The translations under genes and the position numbers were made by a program. Below are positions 9,686 through 18,665 of a stretch of 64,000 nucleotides of DNA, piece after piece. Numbering within the stretch: position 1 is the stretch's first letter; the number at the start of each line of letters is the position of its first letter. The stretch covers positions 1 through 64,000 of the forward strand of contig CAOJCG010000003.1 in NCBI GenBank assembly GCA_948356915.1, written 5' to 3'. The notes beneath the pieces were generated by a model. That model was not told the DNA's origin and searched no databases. It saw only the letters and a list, made by a program, of their open reading frames with translations. The stretch comes from an uncultured Clostridiaceae bacterium (GTDB lineage Bacteria > Bacillota > Clostridia > TANB77 > CAG-508).

Positions 9686-11146
9686 ATGAATATAGGTATA
9701 GATATAGATAATGTAATAGCAAGTTTTGACAATGCACTGTTAAAAGAATGTTTGAATCATGATAAACAGATAAGAAACACAGGAATTATTAATGAAAAAG
9801 CAAGTTACATAAGGAGAGGAATGTTTGATTGGTCAAATGAAGAGGAAGAAAAATTTTATAAAGAAAATATAGAAAGAATAGCAATTAATTTGAAACCAAT
9901 TCATAGAGCTAGTGAAACAATAAAGAAACTAAAAAAAGATGGAAATAAAATATACATTATTACAGGAAGAGAAAATGGAGAATATACAAATGCAAAAGAA
10001 ATGACAAGAAATTGGCTTGAAAAATATAATATAGAATATGATAAATTAATTTTTACAGATGCATATGATAGCCATGCTAAGACAGTAGAATGCATTAAAA
10101 ATAATATAGATATAATGGTTGAAGATAGTACAAGAATATGTAAAGATTTAAATGAAAATGGAATAAAAGTACTACAAATGGAAACTAGGTTTAATGAAAA
10201 AGTAAAAGGCATAGAAAGAGTAAATTCTTGGAGCGGAATATATTCTAAAATTTCACAATTATATATTAATAATGAAATAGAAAAAATAAATGTTATATTA
10301 GATATAGATATATATAATGAAGCAGATGACCAATTTGCACTTAGCTATTTATTAACTTCACAAAATAGATTTAATATAGAAGCAATAACAATAGCACCAT
10401 ATCAACATGATAACGATTTGTCGATACAAGAAGGACAAGAAAAAAGTTATCAAGAAGTGCTAAAAATATGTAAATGGCTTAACTTCAACACAGAAGATAA
10501 AGTATTTAAAGGCTCAAGGGACTATGCACAAGAAGGATACAATGAAACTAATGATGCAGTAAACAAAATAATAGAAGTAGCTTTAAAAAATGAAAAAACA
10601 TATATAATGGCAATTGGAGCAATAACAAATATAGCAATGGCGATAAAAAGAGAACCTAGTATAATAGAAAGAATAGAAGTAATTTGGTTAGGAGGCCATA
10701 GTTTATTAAATAAAGACAATATAGAATTCAATTTTAGACAAGATGTACAAGCAGTAAGAGAAGTATTTGCATCAAAAGTAAAACTAACAATAATACCTTG
10801 TAAAAATGTAGCATCAAACCTAAAAACAACAATCTATGAAGTTGAACATCATTTGAAAAACAAAAGTAAGCTAGGAAATTATTTATGTGGTAGGTTCTAT
10901 AATGATGGAAAACATGGAATTCAAACAAGAAGAGTAATTTGGGATATTAGTGTAATAGCATATTTAATAAATAAGAATTGGTTTGAAACTATGGAAATAA
11001 GCACACCAAATATCAAAGAAGATACATCATATGAAATAACAAATGGAAAGCACAAAATAACTATGGTAAATTGGTTAGATTCAGATAAAATATATGAAGA
11101 TTTATTCGAAAAAATAGGAGGAACATGTGAAAGTAAAATACTATAA
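9686..11146 (+). CDS. Fusion of a HAD 5'-nucleotidase and an inosine-uridine nucleoside hydrolase
   Basis: A 486-residue two-domain protein. Residues 1-175 resemble NT5C-type HAD nucleotidases: MNIGIDIDNVIASFDN carries the DxDxV/T nucleophile loop, and ITGRENGEYTNAKE and IDIMVEDSTRIC supply the later HAD motifs. Residues 200-480 are a nucleoside hydrolase with the calcium-binding DIDIYNEADDQFAL near its start and IWLGGHSL in the middle. Together they could dephosphorylate a nucleotide and then split the nucleoside into base and ribose. It heads an operon with a deoxyribosyltransferase-like protein, a P-loop kinase-like protein and an HD hydrolase. Confidence 0.8.
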   Translation: MNIGIDIDNVIASFDNALLKECLNHDKQIRNTGIINEKASYIRRGMFDWSNEEEEKFYKENIERIAINLKPIHRASETIKKLKKDGNKIYIITGRENGEYTNAKEMTRNWLEKYNIEYDKLIFTDAYDSHAKTVECIKNNIDIMVEDSTRICKDLNENGIKVLQMETRFNEKVKGIERVNSWSGIYSKISQLYINNEIEKINVILDIDIYNEADDQFALSYLLTSQNRFNIEAITIAPYQHDNDLSIQEGQEKSYQEVLKICKWLNFNTEDKVFKGSRDYAQEGYNETNDAVNKIIEVALKNEKTYIMAIGAITNIAMAIKREPSIIERIEVIWLGGHSLLNKDNIEFNFRQDVQAVREVFASKVKLTIIPCKNVASNLKTTIYEVEHHLKNKSKLGNYLCGRFYNDGKHGIQTRRVIWDISVIAYLINKNWFETMEISTPNIKEDTSYEITNGKHKITMVNWLDSDKIYEDLFEKIGGTCESKIL

Positions 11147-11597
11147 AGATGAGATTATAGAAAATGAAAAATCAATAGTTTTATGTGGGCCAACTCCAAG
11201 AGATACTACCACAATTAGTTGGAGACCAGAGGCACTAAAAATATTAGAAAAGTTAAACTATGATGGAATAGTGTATGTACCAGAATATGAAAATGAAAAA
11301 GAATATGATAGTGATTTTGAAAAAGTAAAATATAGTTGGGAAAGAAATACATACCTAAATTCTACAGTAATTATATTTTGGGTTCCTAGAAAAATTCCAA
11401 ATATGCTAGGTCTAACAACGAATGTAGAATTTGGATACTGGCTTAAAAGTGGAAAATGTATATATGGAAGACCAGACTATGCTCAAAGGATAGCATATCT
11501 TGATTGGCTATATAATTTAGAATATAAAAAAGAGCCACATAATAATTTAGAAGAATTGTTAAAAGAAGCTATTATATTAGCAAGTAAGGAGGAATGA
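11127..11597 (+). CDS. Nucleoside 2-deoxyribosyltransferase-like protein
   Basis: A 156-residue protein with the Rossmann-like features of the nucleoside deoxyribosyltransferase superfamily: SIVLCGPTPRD near the N-terminus, the mid-protein VIIFWVPRKIPNM, and TTNVEFGYWLKSGK where the catalytic Glu of the family is expected. The start is GTG with AGGAGG upstream, overlapping the end of the fusion protein by 20 bases, so translation is coupled. It likely handles N-glycosidic bonds of nucleosides or modified nucleotides in the same salvage operon. Confidence 0.7.
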   Translation: MKVKYYKDEIIENEKSIVLCGPTPRDTTTISWRPEALKILEKLNYDGIVYVPEYENEKEYDSDFEKVKYSWERNTYLNSTVIIFWVPRKIPNMLGLTTNVEFGYWLKSGKCIYGRPDYAQRIAYLDWLYNLEYKKEPHNNLEELLKEAIILASKEE

Positions 11598-11601
11598 TAT
11601 A

Positions 11602-12168
11602 ATGAAAAATATTATGATTTTCGGAATATGTAGAACAGGTAAAACTACATTTTCGAGAATGATACAAGAAAATTTTGAAAATTATCAAATTATTGAAGTA
11701 GATACAATAATTTCAGCATTGCAAAGGACAGTCCAAAATGTACAAATTGGTTTTATACATGATAATGTAAAAGAAAATAAATTGCCACAATTTTTAAGTT
11801 TACTAATTGAAAAAAATGTAGTAAAAAATGGAAAATATATGAATTTTGTTATTAATGGAGATTCAATAATGCCACATGATTTAATTAAATATTTCAATTT
11901 AGAAAATACAATAGTATATTATTTTGTTAATTCAAAATTAACACCAGAGGAAATTTTAGAAAATTGTAGAAAATATGATGATAGTACAGAATGGACAAAC
12001 AGGAGGACAGATGAACAAATATTAAATCATATGAAATTTTATAAAGATATAGAAAAACAAATAATAGAAGAATGTGATAAGTATAAAATAAATTGTATAG
12101 ATACATCAGAAAATAGACAAAAAATATTTGAAAAATTAATACAGGATATAAGAAAAGAAATACAATAA
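11602..12168 (+). CDS. P-loop nucleotide/nucleoside kinase-like protein
   Basis: A 188-residue protein beginning MKNIMIFGICRTGKTTF, a clear Walker A loop (GxxxxGKT), followed by EVDTIISALQRTV and FVINGDSIMPHD, typical of small adenylate-kinase-fold enzymes or AAA-like ATPases. No transmembrane segment. It starts four bases after the deoxyribosyltransferase-like gene. Probable role is phosphorylating a nucleoside or related metabolite; exact substrate unknown. TTC-GGA at codons 7-8 here shows that an ordinary in-frame NNC-GGA is not itself disturbed. Confidence 0.65.
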   Translation: MKNIMIFGICRTGKTTFSRMIQENFENYQIIEVDTIISALQRTVQNVQIGFIHDNVKENKLPQFLSLLIEKNVVKNGKYMNFVINGDSIMPHDLIKYFNLENTIVYYFVNSKLTPEEILENCRKYDDSTEWTNRRTDEQILNHMKFYKDIEKQIIEECDKYKINCIDTSENRQKIFEKLIQDIRKEIQ

Positions 12169-12191
12169 TAGAGAATAAGGAGACAATAGAA

Positions 12192-12770
12192 ATGAAATTA
12201 ACGAGTGATGAAGCATTAAAAATGCTTAAAGAAATGGAAAAAAGTGCAAAGTGTACAGGTTGGATTTATCACTCAATATGTGTTGGAGATTCAGCAGGAA
12301 AAATAGCTAAAGAATTAAAATTAAATGTAGATAAAGCAAAAGCATTAGGATATATTCATGATATAGGGAAAGGTGTAGGAGAATTTGAATCACATGTTAT
12401 AAATGGCTATAAGTATATGAAAGAATTAGGATATGATGATGAATATGCTAATATATGCTTAACACACTCATATTTAAATAATGACATATATTGTACAGCA
12501 GGTGGAATTCCAGACGATATTCCATTTAGAACAGAATTTATAAAAAATCATGAATACACAATTTATGAAAAAATAATAAACTTATGTGATTTAATGTGTA
12601 CTAATATTAATATGACATTAGAAGCAAGGCTAATAGAATTAATGATAAGAAAAGGTGTATACGAAAATACAGTATACCACATAAAAGAAGCACAGAAATT
12701 AAAAAAAGAAATCGACGAAAAGCTAGGCCATAATGTATATGATTTATTTCCAGATGTTTTAGATAATTAG
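12192..12770 (+). CDS. HD-domain phosphohydrolase
   Basis: A 192-residue HD hydrolase: the first metal histidine is in WIYHSICVGDS, the HD pair in ALGYIHDIGKG, and later histidines in ESHVINGYKY and LTHSYL. Such proteins remove phosphate from nucleotides or tRNA termini. It is the last gene of the salvage operon, 24 bases after the P-loop gene, and is followed by a hairpin terminator, so the operon runs 9686-12770. Confidence 0.75.
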   Translation: MKLTSDEALKMLKEMEKSAKCTGWIYHSICVGDSAGKIAKELKLNVDKAKALGYIHDIGKGVGEFESHVINGYKYMKELGYDDEYANICLTHSYLNNDIYCTAGGIPDDIPFRTEFIKNHEYTIYEKIINLCDLMCTNINMTLEARLIELMIRKGVYENTVYHIKEAQKLKKEIDEKLGHNVYDLFPDVLDN

Positions 12771-12812
12771 AAAAGGCAGAAAGATTTGAAAAATTTGGAA
12801 CGAAAGATTTGG

Positions 12813-12845
12813 GAAAGAATTGGGATGCGTCCCAATTCTTTCATT
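12813..12845 (+). terminator. Palindromic terminator (GGGATGCGTCCC core)
   Basis: GAAAGAATTGGGA pairs with TCCCAATTCTTTC around TGCG, followed by ATTTTT. Its core resembles a second palindrome at 61432-61463 (GGGACGCGTCCC), so both may belong to one dispersed family. Confidence 0.6.
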
Positions 12846-12951
12846 TTTAACTTTAATGCCTGTAATTAAAAAAATATTAATGAATTATTGAAAAAATATA
12901 CAAATTATGGTAAACTAGAAAGAGTAATAATTAAAATTAAAAGGAGAAAAT

Positions 12952-14031
12952 ATGTTAAAAGATTTATGTTTTGAAGTAATACAAACTTGTCCAAATAAAT
13001 GCAAATTTTGTTCATCAAATGCATCTATGGAAAAAACAAAAATAATAACATTGGAAAATTTTAAAAAAGTAATAGACCACTTTATGAATCAAGGAGGAAT
13101 AGAAGAACTATCAATTTCAGGTGGAGAACCATTTTTACACTCAGAATTATTTGAAATGGTAAAATATAGTAAAGAAAAAGGAATTAGAACAGTAGTATTT
13201 ACAAGTGGAATAAAAGAAGCAGAGGAAGTGCCAATAGAAGTAATAGAATATTATAAAAATAAATGTCAAAAAGATTTACAAGAAATTGAAGAACATGAGC
13301 CATGGAATGAAAGGGCTAAAAAGGGTATAAAAGCATATTATGAAAGATGTATGAAACCACAACAATTTCGAGGAATAACAAGAGAAGAATTTGAAAAACT
13401 AAAACAATTAGGGTTAGATAAAATAGTATTTGATTGGCAAGCTTTACAAACAGAAATTGATAATGATTTAATGGGAAGAAAAAACCTAAATACATATTTA
13501 ATGGATTCATTAATAAGGGCAAGCTTAACAGGATTAAATATAGATGTACATTTTATACCAATGAAACCAAATTATAAAGAATTTCCAGACATATTAGAAA
13601 TGCTAGAAGTAGCAAAAATAAAAAATATAAGCGTATTAAACTTTGTACCACAGGCAAGAGGAAAAGAAAACGAAGAAGAATTAATGCTAAGTAAAGAAGA
13701 ACTACAAGAATTTGGAAAAATTATAGAAAAAGTTAAAAAACATTATACAGGAAATATAAGAATAGGAATACCACTAAATGGTACAATAGCACACTTATGT
13801 ACAGCAGGAACAGAAAAATTAGATATAAAATATGATGGAACAGTTTTACCATGCCCTGCATTTAAAGAACTAAATGTAGAAACAATGAAGAAATATGGAA
13901 TAAGACTGCACAACATATATGAAGATTTAGAAAAAGTAGTAGTCTATAAAGGAAAAAGAAAAACACCATTATGTAGGCAAGTATATGGTTTTAAAAACGA
14001 ATTAGTAAATAGTGATGAAGAACAAAGATAA
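12952..14031 (+). CDS. Radical SAM protein
   Basis: A 359-residue radical SAM enzyme. The cluster motif CPNKCKFC (CxxxCxxC) is at residues 13-20, and LSISGGEPFLH is the glycine-rich SAM-binding strand. A C-terminal region with HLCTAGTEKLDIKYDG, VLPCPAF and TPLCRQ resembles a shortened SPASM-like auxiliary cluster region. The insert between about residues 95 and 150 is longer than usual. AAAGGAG precedes the ATG. Single gene between terminators; substrate unknown. Confidence 0.8.
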   Translation: MLKDLCFEVIQTCPNKCKFCSSNASMEKTKIITLENFKKVIDHFMNQGGIEELSISGGEPFLHSELFEMVKYSKEKGIRTVVFTSGIKEAEEVPIEVIEYYKNKCQKDLQEIEEHEPWNERAKKGIKAYYERCMKPQQFRGITREEFEKLKQLGLDKIVFDWQALQTEIDNDLMGRKNLNTYLMDSLIRASLTGLNIDVHFIPMKPNYKEFPDILEMLEVAKIKNISVLNFVPQARGKENEEELMLSKEELQEFGKIIEKVKKHYTGNIRIGIPLNGTIAHLCTAGTEKLDIKYDGTVLPCPAFKELNVETMKKYGIRLHNIYEDLEKVVVYKGKRKTPLCRQVYGFKNELVNSDEEQR

Positions 14032-14146
14032 AATTAAACAATATAGTAACTACTATAAAGCAACATTATGTTGATTTTATTTAAGAAATATGCTAAAATT
14101 ATATTAGAATATGCAATAAACTTTATAAAAAAGGAGGATATTTGTT

Positions 14147-14404
14147 ATGAATAAATATTCAAACAAAAAAGCAAGTCGGAACATAAAGGTTGTAGCAACT
14201 ATAATGTTAGTACTATTTGTACTAAACAGAATAGGAAATTTACTTCTTCTTAAAGCGACATGTTCAGGTGAGCACATAGTAATAGCTATAATGTGGCAGA
14301 CAATAGTTGGTGCAGTAACTGTAGGAGCAGGAGTACTTATTCTACTTATAGTTTGTTTTGTGTTTTATGAATTATACCAACATTTTGCGAAAAGGAAGAA
14401 ATAA
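14147..14404 (+). CDS. Small two-segment membrane protein with in-frame CGG
   Basis: An 85-residue protein with two hydrophobic segments (NIKVVATIMLVLFVL; AVTVGAGVLILLIVCFVFY) and a lysine-rich tail FAKRKK. AAGGAGG lies upstream. It has the CGG codon at 14177 read in frame; skipping the C there would give a stop two codons later, so it must be read as one sense codon. Codon use is less AT-biased than in neighbouring genes. It is one of several similar small singletons in the window. Function unknown. Confidence 0.6.
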   Translation: MNKYSNKKASRNIKVVATIMLVLFVLNRIGNLLLLKATCSGEHIVIAIMWQTIVGAVTVGAGVLILLIVCFVFYELYQHFAKRKK

Positions 14405-14408
14405 AAGA

Positions 14409-14450
14409 AAAAGGCATATAGCAAATAAAAAAAGCTATATGTCTTTTTCT
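14409..14450 (+). terminator. Intrinsic terminator
   Basis: GGCATATAGC pairs with GCTATATGTC, followed by TTTTTC, right after the small membrane protein. Confidence 0.7.
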
Positions 14451-14467
14451 TTAACTTTAGAATTGAA

Positions 14468-14581
14468 TTATCTACAATTATTATTATTGTTTTCATTATT
14501 GTTATTTCTGTTTTGATTGTTTTGGTTATTTTTTTGGTTATTCTTATTATTTTTGTTGTTTTTGTTATTTTTTTCTGACAT
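14468..14581 (-). CDS. Asn-rich small peptide ending NCR (37 aa)
   Basis: A minus-strand reading frame starts ATG with AGGTAGGTG upstream and encodes MSEKNNKNNKNN followed by more Asn/Gln/Lys and ending NNNNNCR. More than half of the residues are Asn. A single Cys lies next to the C-terminal Arg. The sequence is low complexity and could be a chance product of AT-rich DNA, but the start context is good and it stands alone between two transcription units. Confidence 0.4.
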   Translation of the reverse strand: MSEKNNKNNKNNKNNQKNNQNNQNRNNNNENNNNNCR

Positions 14582-14742
14582 AAAAATGCACCTACCTTTC
14601 TATTACAATTATATTGTGACCTAAAAATTATAAATATATACAAAAAATAAAATGTAAAAAAATGTCACAAAAATTTGTTTGACAAGTATAAAATTCTATG
14701 TTATTATGAATAATATAATATAAAAAAGGAGAACAAGAAAAA

Positions 14743-14973
14743 ATGATTACAAGCATATATGATTTTAGAGATGAAAATGGCAATATAATGTCATATGAAG
14801 AATATGAAGAAAGAAAAATAATGGAAGCAGTAGAAATAGCAGAAAAATTGGAAAGAGGTGAAATTGAAGGAATTCCAATTGAAGAAGCAATGAAAAGACT
14901 AGATGAAACAATAAGAAAAATTGAAGAAGAACACAAAAATAAAAAAATTAAGGAAGAAGAACATGTTATATAA
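14743..14973 (+). CDS. Antitoxin-like protein of a ParE-type pair (76 aa)
   Basis: An acidic, helical 76-residue protein (MSYEEYEERKIMEAVEIAEK; AMKRLDETIRKIEEEHKNKK) typical in size and charge of toxin-neutralising proteins. A TTGACA promoter (near 14680) and AAAGGAG precede it. It overlaps the next gene by 11 bases, the usual coupling in RelBE/ParDE modules. Confidence 0.6.
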   Translation: MITSIYDFRDENGNIMSYEEYEERKIMEAVEIAEKLERGEIEGIPIEEAMKRLDETIRKIEEEHKNKKIKEEEHVI

Positions 14974-15242
14974 ATACAAAGTAATTATTTCTTCTTTCTG
15001 TCTGGAAGATTTAGACCAATATGTTAAAAAGATTTCCAAATATTCATTTTCATTATCTCGAAAAATCAAAGAAAAATTTTATTCTAAAATCCCATATTTA
15101 CAAGAATATCCTAAAATGTATCAAGTAATAAAAATAATCAATCAAAAAATATGTTATTTTGTATTCTATAAATAATAACATTGTTAATATCTTAAATATA
15201 TATCCGCAAAAATCAAATTACATAAACTTAATCAAAATCTAA
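14963..15242 (+). pseudogene. ParE/RelE-like toxin, C-terminus lost by frameshift
   Basis: Starting at the ATG at 14963, the first frame gives MLYKYKVIISSFCLEDLDQY, SLSRKIKEKFY and YPKMYQVIK, a ParE/RelE-type fold, and stops at 15175 after about 70 residues. The missing end of the family, NNNIVNILNIYPQKSNYI, continues in the +1 frame to 15242. The break is at TAT-A-AAT, not C-GGN, so this looks like an ordinary inactivating mutation; a truncated toxin that is still bound by the antitoxin is possible. Confidence 0.5.
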
Positions 15243-15323
15243 ACTATCCTATTTTACAAATACAAAAAATATGTTATAATGCCTTTATAAACAAAAAGCA
15301 AGATATAAAAAGGAAATGATAAT

Positions 15324-16007
15324 ATGAAAAATATAGTAATAGGAATAGAAGGTTTAGTAGGAAGTGGAAAAACCTCAATATGTAGGGAATTACTTTCTAA
15401 AATGCCAAATAGTGTAATCTTTCATGGAGGAAACTTATATAGAGGCATAGTATATGCATTTATGACTAAAAATAAGAGCCTCAAAACATTACAAAATATC
15501 GATATTACAAAAATAATGAAAGAGTTAGACGTAAAAATTGAACTTGAAAACAACGAAACAGTAGTATACATAGGAAATAAAAAAATAGAAGAAGAAAAAT
15601 TGCAAAACAAAGAAACATCAATGGCAGTATCAGTTGTAGCAAATAAGGCAAACAACGCCGAAATGTTTATTTTTGCAAGAAACATCATAAATAATTTAAA
15701 AGAAAAATATAATGTAATAGTATCAGGAAGAGCACTTATGGAAATATATCCAAACTTAGACTATCACTTTTTCATAACAGCATCTTTAGAAGAACGAGCA
15801 AAAAGAAAGTTAAATCAATATGATGGAAAAGTAAGTTTAGAAGAACTAAAAGAACATATTGCAAAAAGGGATGAACTACAAGAAAAAACAGGATTTTATA
15901 AGAAATATCCAAACACAATAACAGTTGATGTAACCGAATGTAAAACAGCATTAGAATCAACTGATAAAGTATGTGAATATATAAGAAAAATCGCAACAAT
16001 ATCTTGA
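15324..16007 (+). CDS. cmk: Cytidylate kinase
   Basis: A 227-residue (d)CMP kinase that makes CDP/dCDP for nucleic acid and lipid synthesis. The Walker A loop is in IEGLVGSGKTSICREL, HGGNLYRG is the CMP-binding region with the usual Y/R pair, and SGRALMEIYPNLDYHFF corresponds to the family's VxGRDxGT...ADxKxFL segment, though somewhat divergent. The LID region contains KRDELQEKTG. Own promoter region and AAAGGAAATG upstream; single gene. Confidence 0.75.
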   Translation: MKNIVIGIEGLVGSGKTSICRELLSKMPNSVIFHGGNLYRGIVYAFMTKNKSLKTLQNIDITKIMKELDVKIELENNETVVYIGNKKIEEEKLQNKETSMAVSVVANKANNAEMFIFARNIINNLKEKYNVIVSGRALMEIYPNLDYHFFITASLEERAKRKLNQYDGKVSLEELKEHIAKRDELQEKTGFYKKYPNTITVDVTECKTALESTDKVCEYIRKIATIS

Positions 16008-16039
16008 AACTAGAAAGAAAATAAAACAATAGAAAAGAT

Positions 16040-16136
16040 GTAGGGGTAGCTACTAGCTGTCCGTGCCCCATCGGAATTACCCAAATAAATTTGGGGGAAT
16101 TTCTTCGAAGAGCGGACAGCTGCTAGCTGCCCCTAC
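16040..16136. repeat. MITE-like imperfect inverted repeat (GTAGGGG family)
   Basis: About 100 bases beginning GTAGGGGTAGCTACTAGCTG and ending with a near-complement finishing CTGCCCCTAC. The interior holds another small dyad (CCCAAATAAATTTGGG). Related copies, more or less decayed, occur at 21452-21563, 37555-37581 and 44944-44977, and a piece lies inside prfB. No coding capacity. Confidence 0.75.
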
Positions 16137-16173
16137 AAACATAACATACAATTAATAAGGGGAGAAAAAACAA

Positions 16174-17575
16174 ATGGAATTTAAAAACGAAAAATTAGAA
16201 CAATTTAATAAATTTGCTAGTGGAAAGAAAATAGCAATTATAGGGCTAGGAGTGAGCAACTTACCACTTTTAGACTATTTTCATAATCTATCTTGCAAAA
16301 TATCTGTTTTCGATAATAGAACAAAAGAAGAACTAAATAAAGAAACAATAGAAAAAATAGATAGATATGGAATAAAATATTTTGGAGGAGAAAATAACCT
16401 AGAAAATTTAAAAGGTTTTGACATTATTTTTCGTTCACCAATAGTAATGCCATATAGAAAAGAGATAAAGGCAGAAGTAGAAAGAGGTGCATTAGTAACC
16501 TCTGAAATTGAAATGTTACTAAAATTGACGCCAAGTAAAGTGATAGGAATAACAGGAACAGAAGGAAAAACAACAACAACATCAATAATATATGAAATAA
16601 TAAAAAAAGCAGGTTACAAATGTTTTTTAGGAGGAAATATAGGAAAGCCAATTTTTACTGAAGTAAAGAACATGAAACCAGAAGATATAATAGTTTTAGA
16701 AATGAGTAGTTTTCAATTAACTAATATGGATATTAGCCCTAAAATTAGTATTGTAACCAATATATTCCCAGATCACTTAAATGTACACAGTTCTTATGAA
16801 GAATATAGAGAAGAAAAGAAAAATATATTTAAACATCAAAATGAAAATGGAATGTTAATAGTAAATTATGATAATGAATACACTCGTGAATTTGCAAAAG
16901 AAGCAAATGGAAAAGTAATATTTTTTAGTAGCAAAGAAAAATTAGAAGATGGATTTATATATGACAATAATGATGGAATAATAAAATATTGTGAAGATGG
17001 AGTTAGAAGACATTTAATAAAAAAAGAAGAAATAAAATTAAGAGGAATCCATAACTACGAAAATATATGTACAGCATTAGCAGCAACAAGCTCTTTAGTA
17101 AGTTTAGAAACAGCGATTCAAACTATAAAAGAATTTAATGGAGTAGAACATAGGCTAGAATTTGTAAGAGAAAAAAATAATGTCAAATGGTATAATGATT
17201 CAATAGGAACAAGCCCAGCAAGCACAATAGCAGGACTAAACGCATTTGATGAAAATATCATATTATTAGCAGGTGGCTCAGACAAAGGCTTAGACTACAA
17301 AGAAGTAGGAGAGGTTGTAGCAACTAAAGTGCAAACATTAATACTAACAGGGCCAACAGCAACAAAAATAGAAGAAGCAACAAGAAAAGCACCAAAAGGA
17401 GAAAAAGTAGAAATATGTTATGTAGAAAATATGCGGAGAAGCAGTAAAACTAGCAAACAAAAAAGCAAAACCAGGAGATATAGTACTACTTTCACCAGCA
17501 AGTGCAAGCTTTGATGCATTTAAAAACTTTGAAGAAAGAGGAAATAAATTTAAGGAATTTGTAAAACAATTATAA
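16174..17575 (+). CDS. murD: UDP-N-acetylmuramoylalanine-D-glutamate ligase with a C-GGA shift
   Basis: MurD adds D-Glu to UDP-MurNAc-L-Ala in peptidoglycan synthesis. The protein shows the N-terminal [10 protein letters not shown], the ATP loop [30 protein letters not shown] and GVEHRLEFV in order. At 17434 an extra C (ATG-C-GGA) breaks the frame after residue 420. Skipping it gives the conserved end [36 protein letters not shown] and a stop at 17575, about 466 residues, the normal family length. Without the shift the C-terminal domain's last strand and helix are replaced by a basic tail. The gene is essential in walled bacteria. Confidence 0.9.
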
Positions 17576-17923
17576 AATATAATATACAAGGCTATTTTAT
17601 ATTACAATTTTTATTATATAATTTATCAAAGGCTGATAATAATCATAATAACTAACGAGATATTCAAAATACTATTCTATTACAAAAAAACTTATGACCT
17701 GTATTAATAGAATTATTAAAAATATGTATTGAAATTATTTATAAAGAAATTTTGAGTAATAAATAATCAATTATAAAATTTACATAGTATATTTAACAAT
17801 AAAAAACGTAGTATGCTGGTATTTAAAACAATGAAATAACTAAAAGCTAGAAAATAGCAATTTTCACATAATTAATAAAAAGTTATATAGAATAATGAAA
17901 CGAAAAAAAGAAGGTAAAACCAT
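17576..17923. other. Gene-free AT-rich stretch
   Basis: About 350 bases of very AT-rich DNA. I see no open frame with a start signal, no strong hairpin and no repeat shared with the rest of the window. It presumably holds the promoter of the Sua5/YrdC gene. Confidence 0.6.
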
Positions 17924-18553
17924 ATGAAAAAATATTTAGACTTTAAAAATAATATAGAATATGAAAAATTAAAAGAAATGGGAGAAACAATACAAAAAGG
18001 TGAAATAGGCATATTCCCAACAGAAACAGTATATGCAATTGGAACAAATGGTTTAGATGAAGAAGCTATAAAAAAGTTATATAAAATAAAACAAAGACCA
18101 CTTGATAAGCCAACCAGTTTACTAGTTTCTGATATGGAAATGGTAGAAACCTTGGTAGCAGATATAACAGAAAAAGAATATAAATTAATGAAAGCATTTT
18201 TTCCAGGGCCATTAACAATTATACTAAAAAAGAAAGATATAGTTCCAAACATATTAACAGGAAACACAAATACAATAGGGATAAGAATGCCAGAAAATGA
18301 AATTGCAAGAAAACTTATTGAATATGCAAATGTTCCAATTGCAGCTCCAAGTGCCAATATATCAAATAAACCATCAGGAACAAATATAGAAAATATAATA
18401 AATGACTTTAAAGAAACAGTAGATTACTATATAGATGGAGGAGAAAGCAAAATAGGCTTAAGCTCTACAATAGTAAAAATTGAAAATAATGTTCCAATAA
18501 TTTTAAGAGAGGGGAGTATAACAAAAGAACAAATATATGAATGTTTAAAGTAA
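17924..18553 (+). CDS. Threonylcarbamoyl-AMP synthase (Sua5/YrdC/TsaC family)
   Basis: A 209-residue single-domain YrdC-fold protein that makes threonylcarbamoyl-AMP for the t6A37 modification of ANN-decoding tRNAs. Family motifs are present in order: GIFPTETVYAIG, YKIKQRPLDKPTSLLV, FFPGPLTIILKKK, IGIRMPEN and VPIAAPSANISNKPSGT. It lacks the extra C-terminal Sua5 domain, so it is the short TsaC-like type. The gene is alone, between an AT-rich gap and the proline-rich protein gene. Confidence 0.88.
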   Translation: MKKYLDFKNNIEYEKLKEMGETIQKGEIGIFPTETVYAIGTNGLDEEAIKKLYKIKQRPLDKPTSLLVSDMEMVETLVADITEKEYKLMKAFFPGPLTIILKKKDIVPNILTGNTNTIGIRMPENEIARKLIEYANVPIAAPSANISNKPSGTNIENIINDFKETVDYYIDGGESKIGLSSTIVKIENNVPIILREGSITKEQIYECLK

Positions 18554-18665
18554 AAGTGACAGGAAAGACGTCCAAATCCTTCCCACTAATACATTGTTAA
18601 TTAAAGTATCACACAAAATAAGTATACTGAATAAGATAATGTATAAAAGTATAAGGAGGAAAACT

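Noticed and set aside
14147-14404. C-GGA shift at the CGG of the small membrane protein (14177)
   Set aside because: Skipping the C gives Gly-Thr then TAA; the zero frame continues as a sensible membrane protein, so CGG is read in frame here.
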